From Pseudorhodobacter ferrugineus DSM 5888 (lineage in GTDB: Bacteria; Pseudomonadota; Alphaproteobacteria; Rhodobacterales; Rhodobacteraceae), in NCBI RefSeq assembly GCF_000420745.1, contig NZ_ATVN01000013.1, forward strand, positions 40,847 to 104,846: a DNA stretch of 64,000 nucleotides, given 5' to 3'. Below are positions 18,447 to 25,501 of the stretch, one piece after another. The notes below the pieces were generated by a model. It ran no database searches. It saw only the letters and a list, made by a program, of their open reading frames with translations, and was not told the origin of the DNA. The first letter of the stretch is position 1, and the number at the start of each line of letters is the position of its first letter. The translations under genes were made by a program, and so were the position numbers.

Positions 18447-19046
18447 ATGACCCAAGCTCCGCGCGATATTGAGCAGTTGATTGACCTGATGGCCCGCTTG
18501 CCGGGCCTCGGGCCGCGGTCGGCGCGGCGGGCTGTTTTGATGCTGTTGAAAAAGCGGGGCGCGGTGATGGGCCCCTTGGCGCGGGTTATGGCCGAGGTGG
18601 CCGAAAAGGCCCGCGATTGCCAGACCTGCGGCAATATCAGCGGTGCCGAAATTTGCGAGATCTGCCAAGATGAGCGCCGTGCTACCGGCGAGATTTGTGT
18701 GGTTGAGGACGTCGCCGATTTATGGGCGATGGAACGGGGTCATGCCTTTAAGGGGCGCTATCATGTGCTGGGGGGCACGCTTTCGGCCCTTGATGCGATT
18801 GGGCCCGAAGAGCTGCGAATCCCTGCCTTGATTGAACGGGTTGGCCATGAAAATGCGCGCGAGGTCATTCTTGCCCTGAATGCCACGATAGATGGGCAGA
18901 CTACGGCCCATTATATTTCCGAAGCCTTGGAAGGAACCGGAGTTTTGGTCACCAGTCTGGCCCAAGGGGTGCCGATCGGGGGCGAGCTGGATTATCTGGA
19001 TGATGGCACCATCGGAGCGGCATTGAAGGCGCGGCGGACGTTCTAA
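18447..19046 (+). CDS. recR: Recombination mediator RecR
   Basis: A 199-residue protein that acts with RecF/RecO in loading RecA at gaps. The helix-hairpin-helix [13 protein letters not shown] is at about 18-30. The zinc finger has Cys58, Cys61, Cys70 and Cys73 (CQTC...CEIC). The Toprim domain follows, with [12 protein letters not shown]. The start ATG is directly adjacent to the ybaB stop, giving tight coupling. A 420-nt non-coding region lies downstream. Confidence 0.97.
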   Translation: MTQAPRDIEQLIDLMARLPGLGPRSARRAVLMLLKKRGAVMGPLARVMAEVAEKARDCQTCGNISGAEICEICQDERRATGEICVVEDVADLWAMERGHAFKGRYHVLGGTLSALDAIGPEELRIPALIERVGHENAREVILALNATIDGQTTAHYISEALEGTGVLVTSLAQGVPIGGELDYLDDGTIGAALKARRTF

Positions 19047-19121
19047 GGGGGCAGGTCCGCGATGTGTCCGCGCGCGAACATTCACCTATGCAATTGATAT
19101 AAAGTAGTTTTTACGTTTTCA

Positions 19122-19137
19122 TTTACCAGATTTTAAC
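19122..19137 (+). promoter_or_regulatory. CtrA-like box (TTTA-N7-TTAAC)
   Basis: TTTA at 19122-19125, seven bases, then TTAAC at 19133-19137. This is one base away from the established alphaproteobacterial CtrA consensus TTAA-N7-TTAAC. It lies about 330 nt before the LytTR start codon. A single near-match can arise by chance. Confidence 0.3.
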
Positions 19138-19273
19138 CTGCACATTGCGGACGCCCTGATTTTGCACCTGACACGTAGCACAGGGCACGCCCTCTCTCGG
19201 ATAAGAAACATCAACGCGCAACGTGTTTAGAAACTGGCGTTTAAGGGCTGGGCGAGCGCATCTGGCAAAAACA

Positions 19274-19301
19274 TTTACCTAAGCCGTAATCTTTTGGTAA
19301 A
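19274..19301. promoter_or_regulatory. Inverted repeat of the hexamer TTTACC/GGTAAA
   Basis: TTTACC at 19274-19279 and GGTAAA at 19296-19301 face each other across 16 nt. Further copies sit at 19122-19127 and 19357-19362. The spacing of about two helical turns centre to centre suits a dimeric regulator. The binding protein is unknown; the adjacent LytTR protein is a candidate by location only. Confidence 0.35.
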
Positions 19302-19365
19302 AAGGGAAGGGGCTTTGGGTGACAATGCGGAGTGCGGTAACTAGCAACCAATCTCAGGTAAAGGC

Positions 19366-19416
19366 GGGTCGGTATTCGCTACAGAATTACTATTCACGGG
19401 CGTAAGCCCCCGACCC
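19366..19416 (+). ncRNA. Candidate structured RNA/leader element
   Basis: An outer helix GGGTCGG (19366-19372) pairs with CCGACCC (19410-19416). Immediately inside its 3' arm is a second hairpin GGGC-GTAA-GCCC (19398-19409), which has a GNRA tetraloop and abuts the outer helix so the two can stack. The element lies 52 nt before the LytTR start codon. No known riboswitch was recognised. Confidence 0.35.
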
Positions 19417-19467
19417 TGTGATAACCAGTATTGAATCTCACACGGAAAACATCAATTTTGGAATGAA

Positions 19468-20343
19468 ATGCACATCATTTTCTTGAACGGTAGCGAATTC
19501 AGGGGCAGTTGGCGCGAATTCACCCGCGCGCTGTGGCATCCACTGTTCATTTTGCTGGTTCTGGGAATGACGGCAGTCATTTTTCTGGTTCGACCTTATG
19601 ACCACATTCTGCCCGAAGAGGTAATTTTGCGCACGCTGATCGTCGCAAGCGCCGTCGTTGTATTTCTAGCCTTTGCGATTTTCTGCCTGTACCGCTGTGC
19701 GCGGACGCGAACCCGCACCTATGGCGTCGCAGTCATTGTTCCGGCGAATATTGTCACATCGGTTTGGGCCGTCAACCTAAGCGTTTTTGCCGGGGGGCAC
19801 GCATTGGGTGCAATGGGTTGGGTGCAACTGATTGCGTTCAATTTTGTGTTCTGTCTGGTGGGCGAGCTGATTTTGGCAAGTTTTCTGTTGCGGCGCATTG
19901 CGTTGGAAACCGGATTGCGCGCCCATCCAATCGCCGTTTTTTCGCAATCGCTCCAGCCTGCGGCAAAACAGGCGATAGTATCAGACAGGCCCGAACCTGC
20001 CACGCCGCCAAGACCCCAGCAGCTTGAGATTTTGGGGCAACCCGTGGCGCTGGATCAGATCTGGCACCTGAAGGCCGAGGAACATTATGTATTGCTGAGC
20101 CTGCGGGACGGATCGTCATTGCTGCTGCGGGGGCGGCTTGCCGATGCGATTGCACAAGTGCCGATCGAGACAGGTTTGCAGGTGCATCGCAGCCACTGGG
20201 TCGCGCGGTCGGCGCTGGCCGATCTGGACCGCAAACGTGATGGCTGGCGGCTGCGGTTGCAAAATGGCGCAGATGTTCCAGTGGCCCGCAACCGCCAAAC
20301 CGAGGTGCGCAGTTGGGTCGAAGCGGCGTTGCAAGCATCCTGA
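19468..20343 (+). CDS. Membrane-anchored LytTR-family transcriptional regulator
   Basis: A 291-residue protein. Residues about 25-150 contain four hydrophobic helices (near 25-42, 52-72, 85-105, 118-140). A linker follows, and residues about 185-288 form a LytTR DNA-binding domain, recognisable by IWHLKAEEHYVLL, then VHRSHWVARSAL and a final VPVARNR strand. LytTR domains bind paired direct repeats. This architecture places a DNA-binding domain on a membrane sensor without a receiver domain. It has its own long upstream region and a strong terminator downstream, so it is probably monocistronic. The signal and target genes are unknown. Confidence 0.88.
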   Translation: MHIIFLNGSEFRGSWREFTRALWHPLFILLVLGMTAVIFLVRPYDHILPEEVILRTLIVASAVVVFLAFAIFCLYRCARTRTRTYGVAVIVPANIVTSVWAVNLSVFAGGHALGAMGWVQLIAFNFVFCLVGELILASFLLRRIALETGLRAHPIAVFSQSLQPAAKQAIVSDRPEPATPPRPQQLEILGQPVALDQIWHLKAEEHYVLLSLRDGSSLLLRGRLADAIAQVPIETGLQVHRSHWVARSALADLDRKRDGWRLRLQNGADVPVARNRQTEVRSWVEAALQAS

Positions 20344-20360
20344 TGGTTTAAGGAAATGGA

Positions 20361-20390
20361 AACACCCGCCAAATCCTTGGCGGGTGTTTT
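20361..20390 (+). terminator. Intrinsic terminator, usable in both directions
   Basis: AACACCCGCC (20361-20370) pairs with GGCGGGTGTT (20379-20388), with an 8-nt loop. The 3' side runs into TTTT and the 5' side is preceded by AAA on the complement. It lies between the LytTR gene and the convergent trcR, and can serve both. Confidence 0.9.
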
Positions 20391-20413
20391 GTCTTGGGGC
20401 CAGCTTGCCGCGC

Positions 20414-21181
20414 TTATTTTTTGCGGCGCGGGTCCATGCCGTCTTCATCCTCGTCATCTTCATCATCCGCATCGGGGAGGTTGAAGAAGCTGTCGGCATC
20501 GGAATAATCGGTTGGTTTTTCCTCTTTTTCCGACAGGGTAAAGTTTTCAAGCCCTGCGATGGACGATGGCATTTTGGGTTCATCCGACATGCCAAGCGAC
20601 TGTTCGGTCGAAACCAGCTTGCGGCGTTCATCATCCGACATCACGCCACCTTCGGCAGCCTTTTTGCGGACGGCGATTTGCACGGCGGCATCAAGTTCGG
20701 TCTGTTTGCACAGGCCCAAAGCCACCGGATCAATCGGGGTGATGTTGTTGATGTTCCAATGGGTGCGTTCGCGGATCGCCTGAATGGTTGGCTTGGTGGT
20801 GCCGACCAGTTTGCCCACCTGACCATCGGTCAGTTCGGGGTGGAATTTCACCAGCCAGAGGATGGATGCAGGACGGTCCTGACGCTTGGACAGCGGGGTA
20901 TAGCGCGGGCCACGACGTTTTTCTTCGCCAACAGCCGAAGCAATGAATTTAAGCTTAAGGCGGTAGGCAGGGTCTTTCTGACCCTTTTCGATTTCGCCAT
21001 GATCCAACTGGTTGTTGGAAACGGGGTCAAAGCCTTTGACGCCAGTGGCAACATCGCCATCGGCAATGCCTTGCACCTCAAGTTCGTGCAACCCGCAGAA
21101 ATCGGCGACCTGTTTAAAGGTCAAGGTTGTGTTGTCCACCAGCCAGACGGCGGTTGCTTTGGACATCAGTGGCTTGTTCAT
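20414..21181 (-). CDS. trcR: Cell-cycle transcriptional regulator TrcR (DUF1013)
   Basis: A 255-residue protein matching the DUF1013 family, conserved across Alphaproteobacteria and named TrcR in current annotation. Residues 1-190 contain helix-turn-helix-like segments, for example LTFKQVADFCGLHELEVQGI near 20-40 and LTDGQVGKLVGTTKPTIQAI near 117-136. The C-terminus is an acidic low-complexity tail (DADDEDDEDEDG). It is expected to act in cell-cycle gene control; that role is taken from the family, not from the sequence. It diverges from the RNase T2 gene over 126 nt. Confidence 0.85.
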   Translation of the reverse strand: MNKPLMSKATAVWLVDNTTLTFKQVADFCGLHELEVQGIADGDVATGVKGFDPVSNNQLDHGEIEKGQKDPAYRLKLKFIASAVGEEKRRGPRYTPLSKRQDRPASILWLVKFHPELTDGQVGKLVGTTKPTIQAIRERTHWNINNITPIDPVALGLCKQTELDAAVQIAVRKKAAEGGVMSDDERRKLVSTEQSLGMSDEPKMPSSIAGLENFTLSEKEEKPTDYSDADSFFNLPDADDEDDEDEDGMDPRRKK

Positions 21182-21274
21182 CGCAACACTCCTTTATATA
21201 TCCCTTCCATGCCGGAAAAACGGCTGCGGGCCGGGGCCTCGCGTCTTCTCGTTTTCGGGGAAGTCAATCGTGCA

Positions 21275-21280
21275 TATAAT
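21275..21280 (+). promoter_or_regulatory. Possible -10 element of the RNase T2 gene
   Basis: A perfect TATAAT lies 28 nt before the RNase T2 start codon. The matching -35 position has no good TTGACA-like hexamer. A GGCCGAGCGGCC inverted repeat sits just downstream at about 21282-21293 and could overlap the transcription start. Confidence 0.35.
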
Positions 21281-21307
21281 AGGCCGAGCGGCCAGAGGAA
21301 AGAGAAA

Positions 21308-21952
21308 ATGCGTGTTTTTGCAGTAGTGATCGGTTTTGTGATGGCTTTTTCGGGGGCTGTGGCGCGGGCGGACGGCGAAAAGGCCGGAGATTTCGACTAT
21401 TATGTCATGGCGTTAAGCTGGTCATCGAACTGGTGTGCGTTGGAAGGCGATGCGCGGGGCGAGGACCAATGTTTGCCGGGTAAGGGCCTGACATTCACGC
21501 TGCACGGGCTGTGGCCGCAGTATGAAAACGGCTGGCCCGCCTATTGCCGGACCACGGCACGCGACCCGTCACGCGGGGAATCAGGGGCAATGGCCGATAT
21601 TATGGGCGGCGCGGGGCTGGCCTGGTATCAGTGGAAAAAGCACGGGCGCTGTGCAGGACTGAGCGCGCAGGACTATTTTGCTACGGCGCGTAAGGCGTTT
21701 GGGTCGATCAAGGAGCCGGAGGTGTTTGCCAAGGTTAGCAAGGCGTTAGAGGTGCCTGCCGCCGTAGTGGAGGAGGCATTTTTGGCCGCCAATCCGGGGT
21801 TAGCAAAAGATATGATAACAGTGACCTGTAGCGCGGGCATGATCCAAGAGGTGCGGCTGTGCCTGACCAAGGATTTGCAGCCGCGCCGCTGTGGTGACGA
21901 TGTCATCCGAGATTGCCGCATGACGGATGCGGTGCTGGGGGCGGTTCGGTAA
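21308..21952 (+). CDS. Secreted ribonuclease T2-family protein
   Basis: A 214-residue protein with an N-terminal signal peptide (hydrophobic 4-20, cleavage near ARA at 19-21), so it is periplasmic or secreted. The first catalytic segment CAS1 is FTLHGLWPQ with His66. The second, CAS2, reads YQWKKHGRC with Lys111 and His112. The usual His-Glu pair of CAS2 (HEWxKHG) is replaced by Tyr-Gln, so catalysis may be altered. Six or more cysteines fit a disulfide-stabilised fold. It would degrade RNA to 2',3'-cyclic phosphates. The ATG at 21308 follows GAGGAAAGAG. Confidence 0.9.
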   Translation: MRVFAVVIGFVMAFSGAVARADGEKAGDFDYYVMALSWSSNWCALEGDARGEDQCLPGKGLTFTLHGLWPQYENGWPAYCRTTARDPSRGESGAMADIMGGAGLAWYQWKKHGRCAGLSAQDYFATARKAFGSIKEPEVFAKVSKALEVPAAVVEEAFLAANPGLAKDMITVTCSAGMIQEVRLCLTKDLQPRRCGDDVIRDCRMTDAVLGAVR

Positions 21953-21980
21953 GCTGGCACTTGACCTGCCTTTGGCGGGA

Positions 21981-22000
21981 GTATTTTTGCCAAGATAAAA
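21981..22000 (+). repeat. Dispersed intergenic motif, copy 1
   Basis: GTATTTTTGCCAAGATAAAA lies in the short gap between two convergent genes and abuts the stop codon of the quinone oxidoreductase gene. A near copy is at 44582-44601, also at a gene 3' end. It is preceded by CTGCCTTTGGCGGGA, which can form a small hairpin. Confidence 0.5.
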
Positions 22001-22993
22001 TTAGTCTTGGATTTTAAGGACTATTTTCCCGATATGGCCCGGTGTCTCTATCCGCCAATGGGCGGCGGGGGCTTGGTCGAGCGGGTATTCGCTGTCGATC
22101 ACGGGTTTTAGGGCGCCGCGGGCGATCATGGGCCAGACATGCTGTTCGATTTGCGCGGCGATGCGGGCCTTGGCAAGGTCGGATTGCGGGCGCAGGGTAG
22201 AGCCGGTGATGGTAAGGCGGCGCACCATGAGTTCGGCGAAGTTGAGTTCAATCTTTGGCCCCGTGAGGAAGGCGATTTGGACAAGGCGGCCGTCGTCCGC
22301 CAAGGTTTTGATGTTGCGGGGCAGATAGCTGCCGCCGACCATGTCAAGGATCAGGTCCGCGCCGCCGTGGGGTTTCATTTCCGAGACGAAATCCTGTTCG
22401 GTATAGTTAAACGCGGCCTCGGCCCCCAGATCGGTGCAGACGGCGCATTTTTTATCGGATCCGGCGGTGGTGAAAACGCGGGCCCCGAGTGCGCGGGCGA
22501 TTTGAATGGCGGTTGTGCCGATGCCCGAGGTACCGCCGTGGATGAGGAATTTTTCACCCGCCCGCAGGCCGCCGCGCATGACGATGTTGGACCAGACGGT
22601 AAAGCAGGTTTCGGGCAGGCAGGCGGCGTCACGCAGGCTTATCCCATCAGGGATGGGCAAGGCGTGGTCAGCGGCAGTGAGGGCGTATTCGGCGTAGCCA
22701 CCACCAGGCAGTAGCGCGCAAACCGCGTCACCCACGGCCCAGCGGGTCACACCTGGGCCAATCGCCGCGACATGGCCCGAACATTCCAGCCCCGGCAAGG
22801 GTGAGGCGTTGGCGGGAGGGTTATAGGCACCAGCACGTTGCAAGGCATCAGGGCGGTTCACACCCGCATAGGCCACGCGGATCAGGATTTGACCGTGTTT
22901 CGGCACGGGCACCGGCACAGAACACGGGGCCAGCACATCGGGGGGGCCCGGCTGGGTGATTTCGATCGCGAGCATGGCGTGTGGGACGGTCAT
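22001..22993 (-). CDS. NAD(P)H:quinone oxidoreductase, zinc-independent MDR family (PIG3-like)
   Basis: A 330-residue medium-chain reductase. The N-terminal GroES-like domain has GVNRPDALQRAGAY and PGLECSGHV near 50-75. The catalytic zinc Cys/His ligands of alcohol dehydrogenases are missing, as in quinone reductases. The Rossmann loop HGGTSGIGTTAIQIA is at about 145-160. It likely reduces quinones using NADPH. It is followed, 18 nt away in gene order and on the same strand, by the COQ9-like gene, so co-transcription is likely. The 3' end abuts the dispersed motif. Confidence 0.9.
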   Translation of the reverse strand: MTVPHAMLAIEITQPGPPDVLAPCSVPVPVPKHGQILIRVAYAGVNRPDALQRAGAYNPPANASPLPGLECSGHVAAIGPGVTRWAVGDAVCALLPGGGYAEYALTAADHALPIPDGISLRDAACLPETCFTVWSNIVMRGGLRAGEKFLIHGGTSGIGTTAIQIARALGARVFTTAGSDKKCAVCTDLGAEAAFNYTEQDFVSEMKPHGGADLILDMVGGSYLPRNIKTLADDGRLVQIAFLTGPKIELNFAELMVRRLTITGSTLRPQSDLAKARIAAQIEQHVWPMIARGALKPVIDSEYPLDQAPAAHWRIETPGHIGKIVLKIQD

Positions 22994-23011
22994 TTACTGT
23001 TTCCTAAAGGG

Positions 23012-23746
23012 TCAGAGCCGGAATTTTCCGGGCAGATCATCGGGCATTTTGGGCATATCTGGCATCTTGAACTTTTCCATCGCGTTAACCGCACCCGCAA
23101 AAGGCCCTGACCGCATGGCGCGCGCAAGGGGATTGTCACGCAAACCTGCCTTTAGCTTTTCGATCTGCATCACGTCCGCGATGCGCCGGTCCAAAAAATC
23201 CCATGTGGCGGCGTGGTTCGGGCTGTCATCGCCCAGCCAGAACAACACAGTGGACCCATAAACCGCCGACAGGGTCGCGCGTTTGGTGTACCAGTTGAAA
23301 TCGGTCGAGGTATCGCCCAGCGCCTTCCAGATTGCATCGGCAGTGCCCCAGATCAGCTTGGCCCCCTCGCCCGCGTTTTGCGGCAAGGAAAACAGGGTGG
23401 TGCCACGGCGCACCAGTTCTTTATCCGTCACGAGTTCCAACCTTGCACGAACGGCAAAGGCGACACGGTCAGAATAGCGCATGCTGGCCAGATTGGCGCT
23501 GGCGAGGCGTTCAACCATCGCGCCATCACCCGTGCGGTGATAGTCTAACGCGAGGTCAAGGCCTGCGCGGGGGTACAAGGCGCGGGCCAAACCATCGGCT
23601 ACGCCCGAATCGGCCACGGCGGCGCGAAAGGTCACTTCGGTCCAGCCATCAAAGGGCACGTGACCAAGTGCCGCCTGCAAAATCGCCTGTTTTGCTTGGT
23701 TCAGCCCGTTTCCTTCGGCATTCGGGTCGTTTTGCGTTTCGGTCAT
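23012..23746 (-). CDS. COQ9-family protein
   Basis: A 244-residue protein of the COQ9 family, which in mitochondria binds lipids and supports the COQ7 hydroxylase in ubiquinone synthesis. The N-terminal TetR-like helical part (ILQAALGHVPFDGWTEVTF) and the core YPRAGLDLAL and STDFNWYTKRATLSAVYGST segments are diagnostic. The ATG at 23746 has GGAGGA 4 nt before it; a longer in-frame start at 23776 lacks a site. It lies upstream of the quinone oxidoreductase gene on the same strand and diverges from rpsU. Confidence 0.93.
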   Translation of the reverse strand: MTETQNDPNAEGNGLNQAKQAILQAALGHVPFDGWTEVTFRAAVADSGVADGLARALYPRAGLDLALDYHRTGDGAMVERLASANLASMRYSDRVAFAVRARLELVTDKELVRRGTTLFSLPQNAGEGAKLIWGTADAIWKALGDTSTDFNWYTKRATLSAVYGSTVLFWLGDDSPNHAATWDFLDRRIADVMQIEKLKAGLRDNPLARAMRSGPFAGAVNAMEKFKMPDMPKMPDDLPGKFRL

Positions 23747-23769
23747 CACATCCTCCGGTATTGGCACGG

Positions 23770-23797
23770 TAGACAAGCCACCCCCCCTTTGTTATAG
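23770..23797 (+). promoter_or_regulatory. Possible sigma70-type promoter for rpsU
   Basis: TAGACA (23770-23775) and TTATAG (23792-23797) are separated by 16 nt, about 55 nt before the rpsU start codon. Each hexamer departs from consensus at two positions. It is the best match in the 105-nt divergent gap. Confidence 0.3.
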
Positions 23798-23851
23798 GGC
23801 GATTGCCTGCACATCCGTGCAAATTTAACTTAGAAAGGTGGTGAAAACCAC

Positions 23852-24058
23852 ATGCAGGTCAGCGTCCGCGACAATAACGTCGAACAAGCCCTTCGGGCCT
23901 TGAAGAAAAAGCTCCAGCGCGAAGGCGTGTTCCGCGAAATGAAACTTAAACAGCATTTCGAGAAACCGTCCGTCAAGAAAGCCCGTGAGCAAGCTGAAGC
24001 CATCCGGCGTGCGCGCAAGCTCGCGCGCAAGAAGCTCCAGCGTGAAGGCGGTCTTTAA
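23852..24058 (+). CDS. rpsU: 30S ribosomal protein S21
   Basis: A 68-residue basic protein of the small ribosomal subunit, needed for pairing of mRNA with the anti-Shine-Dalgarno sequence. The sequence begins [20 protein letters not shown] and ends in the Arg/Lys-rich [17 protein letters not shown] tail, both diagnostic. GAAAGGTGG lies 8-16 nt before the ATG. It is a single-gene unit closed by two hairpins at 24085-24138. Confidence 0.97.
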   Translation: MQVSVRDNNVEQALRALKKKLQREGVFREMKLKQHFEKPSVKKAREQAEAIRRARKLARKKLQREGGL

Positions 24059-24084
24059 GTAAAGATCGACGTTTGCGAACACTG

Positions 24085-24138
24085 GTGGGGGCGACCCCAC
24101 TAAAAGGCTAACCCCCTTGCGCGAGCTTGGGGGTTTTT
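24085..24138 (+). terminator. rpsU terminator preceded by a GNRA hairpin
   Basis: The terminator stem is AACCCCC (24110-24116) with GGGGGTT (24129-24135), running into a T stretch ending at 24138. Just upstream, GTGGGG (24085-24090) and CCCCAC (24095-24100) form a compact hairpin with the GNRA loop GCGA, which may stabilise the 3' end of the transcript. Confidence 0.9.
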
Positions 24139-24388
24139 CTTTTGGTATTGGGGCGGAGTGGGTTGAGTTGGCTATGGGGTCTTTGTGTGGGGTGCTGCGG
24201 GATGCGCGGCGGTCCGCTGTCGCTGGAGGGACAAAACCCTTCAATAACGGATTGGGTTTTGAACAGGGTTTTTGGTGGCGGAAAACGGGGTGTTTTGCGG
24301 ATGTTCCAAAAACGAGCGTTTTGGAACGACCCTGAGGTCCGCCAACGAACGGAGCGGACATCCACTTGCCATTAATGGCTGCACAGTA
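24139..24388. other. Non-coding stretch with two palindromes
   Basis: No credible gene is visible. GTTCCAAAA (24303-24311) pairs with TTTTGGAAC (24319-24327), and GTCCGC (24337-24342) pairs with GCGGAC (24354-24359). The first palindrome includes an 18-nt sequence repeated with one change at 24811-24828. This is the left part of an accessory-looking patch. Confidence 0.5.
24304..24321 (+). repeat. Accessory-patch repeat, copy 1
   Basis: TTCCAAAAACGAGCGTTT, part of a longer palindrome. Copy 2 at 24811-24828 differs by one base. The two lie about 500 nt apart on either side of the small membrane-protein gene. Confidence 0.45.
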
Positions 24389-24706
24389 TTATTCCTTGCG
24401 AACTTTCGTCGCAGAGAAAATGGTCACTAATCTTAAAGCCATTGCGGCAGGTATCGATAGTATTGCGCCAGCGGAAAAAGCTAAACAGCCAATTATCGCT
24501 GCCTTGCTAAGGAGCGACTCTACTTCCGCATACAAAAGGACGGCTAGCGGGCAGCAAGATAAAAAAGAGAATATTATTGCCGCAGATGTCCATTTGGGTA
24601 GCACCAATATCCAAGCGATAAATGCCGCTACCAGCCAGATGACTGGAGCACCAAAAATGAGTGGAATAAGGAAAAAAAGGCCTGCGCCAGCTCCTGTTCC
24701 ACCCAT
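24389..24706 (-). CDS. Small hypothetical membrane protein
   Basis: A 105-residue protein with hydrophobic segments at about 9-34, 40-60 and 68-95, consistent with three or four membrane helices. I do not recognise the family. The start ATG at 24706 is preceded on its strand by GAGGA about 10 nt upstream. Base composition of the gene is richer in A/T than its neighbours, and it lies in a repeat-flanked patch between rpsU and an EamA gene, which suggests recent acquisition. The opposite strand has an open frame of similar size, but its amino acid composition looks random. Confidence 0.5.
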   Translation of the reverse strand: MGGTGAGAGLFFLIPLIFGAPVIWLVAAFIAWILVLPKWTSAAIIFSFLSCCPLAVLLYAEVESLLSKAAIIGCLAFSAGAILSIPAAMALRLVTIFSATKVRKE

Positions 24707-24810
24707 CTTACTTGTTCCTCATTACAATAAAGGCCTTGCGGCAATCATCACACGAGGTTCCGACAGTCTGCAATGGGTGCGAGACCGTCATGCGCTACGC
24801 TAGCAATGCT

Positions 24811-24828
24811 TTCCAAAAACGACCGTTT
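24811..24828 (+). repeat. Accessory-patch repeat, copy 2
   Basis: TTCCAAAAACGACCGTTT, matching copy 1 at 24304-24321 in 17 of 18 bases. It continues into ACCGTT-TATTG-AACGGT, a hairpin. Positions 24829-24977 contain no gene that I can support. Confidence 0.45.
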
Positions 24829-24977
24829 ATTGAACGGTTTGATACATGGCGTCGCTGTTGCATAACCGGCGGACCAACACATCGCCCCGCAAATTAGACC
24901 AACTTCGTTTCGCAATACGCATTTTTCTTTGCCTTTAGGCGATCACAGGCTCAGGCTGGCGCAAAAGGGGACCCGTG

Positions 24978-25403
24978 ATGCAGATGACATGGCAGTTTTG
25001 GGCGCTGGCATCTGCCGGATTTGCGGCGATGACGGCGGTTTTGGCAAAGGTGGGGGTGGGCGATGTGCCACCCGACAGTGCCACCTTGGTGCGCACGGTG
25101 GTGATTTTGGTGCTGGTGGCGCTGATCGCACTGCTGGGGCGGGAGGGGTTTTCGCCCCTGGCCATCTCGGCCAAGTCTTATGTGTTTCTGGTATTGTCGG
25201 GGCTGGCCACGGGTGCGTCATGGCTGTGTTATTTTCGGGCGCTGAAGATGGGTGACGCGGCACGGGTGGCCCCGATTGACAAGCTGAGTGTGGTGCTGGT
25301 TGCCATTTTTGCCGCCGTGTTTTTGGGCGAGCATCTGAGCCTGCCCAACTGGTTGGGCGTGGCAATGATTGCGGGGGGCGCGGTTATGGTGGCGTGGCGA
25401 TAA
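24978..25403 (+). CDS. Half-size EamA-family transporter
   Basis: A 141-residue protein with five hydrophobic segments, equal to a single EamA repeat. It ends with the repeat's typical FLGEHLSLPNWLGVAMIAGGAVMVAW. Proteins of this size are thought to work as dimers, like SMR exporters. AAAAGGGG at 24963-24970 favours the ATG at 24978. Substrate unknown. It lies between the accessory patch and the phospholipid genes. Confidence 0.88.
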   Translation: MQMTWQFWALASAGFAAMTAVLAKVGVGDVPPDSATLVRTVVILVLVALIALLGREGFSPLAISAKSYVFLVLSGLATGASWLCYFRALKMGDAARVAPIDKLSVVLVAIFAAVFLGEHLSLPNWLGVAMIAGGAVMVAWR

Positions 25404-25501
25404 GGGAACGCAGCGAAACGTAGTATGCGGCGGCATTGTTTCGGCTACAATTTTATGTAAAACGGCGTAATCTTATCGAACCAACAAAGGCAGTTCCAAA
25501 T

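Larger units (their letters stand above)
19047..19467. other. 420-nt non-coding region between recR and the LytTR gene
   Basis: No open reading frame of coding quality is seen on either strand. The region is less GC-rich than its neighbours. It holds four copies of TTTACC or its complement GGTAAA (19122-19127, 19274-19279, 19296-19301, 19357-19362), a CtrA-like box at 19122-19137 and a foldable element at 19366-19416. It probably carries the promoter and leader of the LytTR gene, or a small RNA. Confidence 0.6.

Noticed and set aside
19417..19442. TGTGA and TCACA as a CRP/FNR-type site before the LytTR gene
   Set aside because: The half-sites are 16 nt apart, whereas CRP sites need 6. Probably chance.
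24366..24803. 145-codon plus-strand frame opposite the small membrane protein
   Set aside because: Its composition looks random and it has no good ribosome site; the minus-strand frame has coherent membrane helices and a better start.
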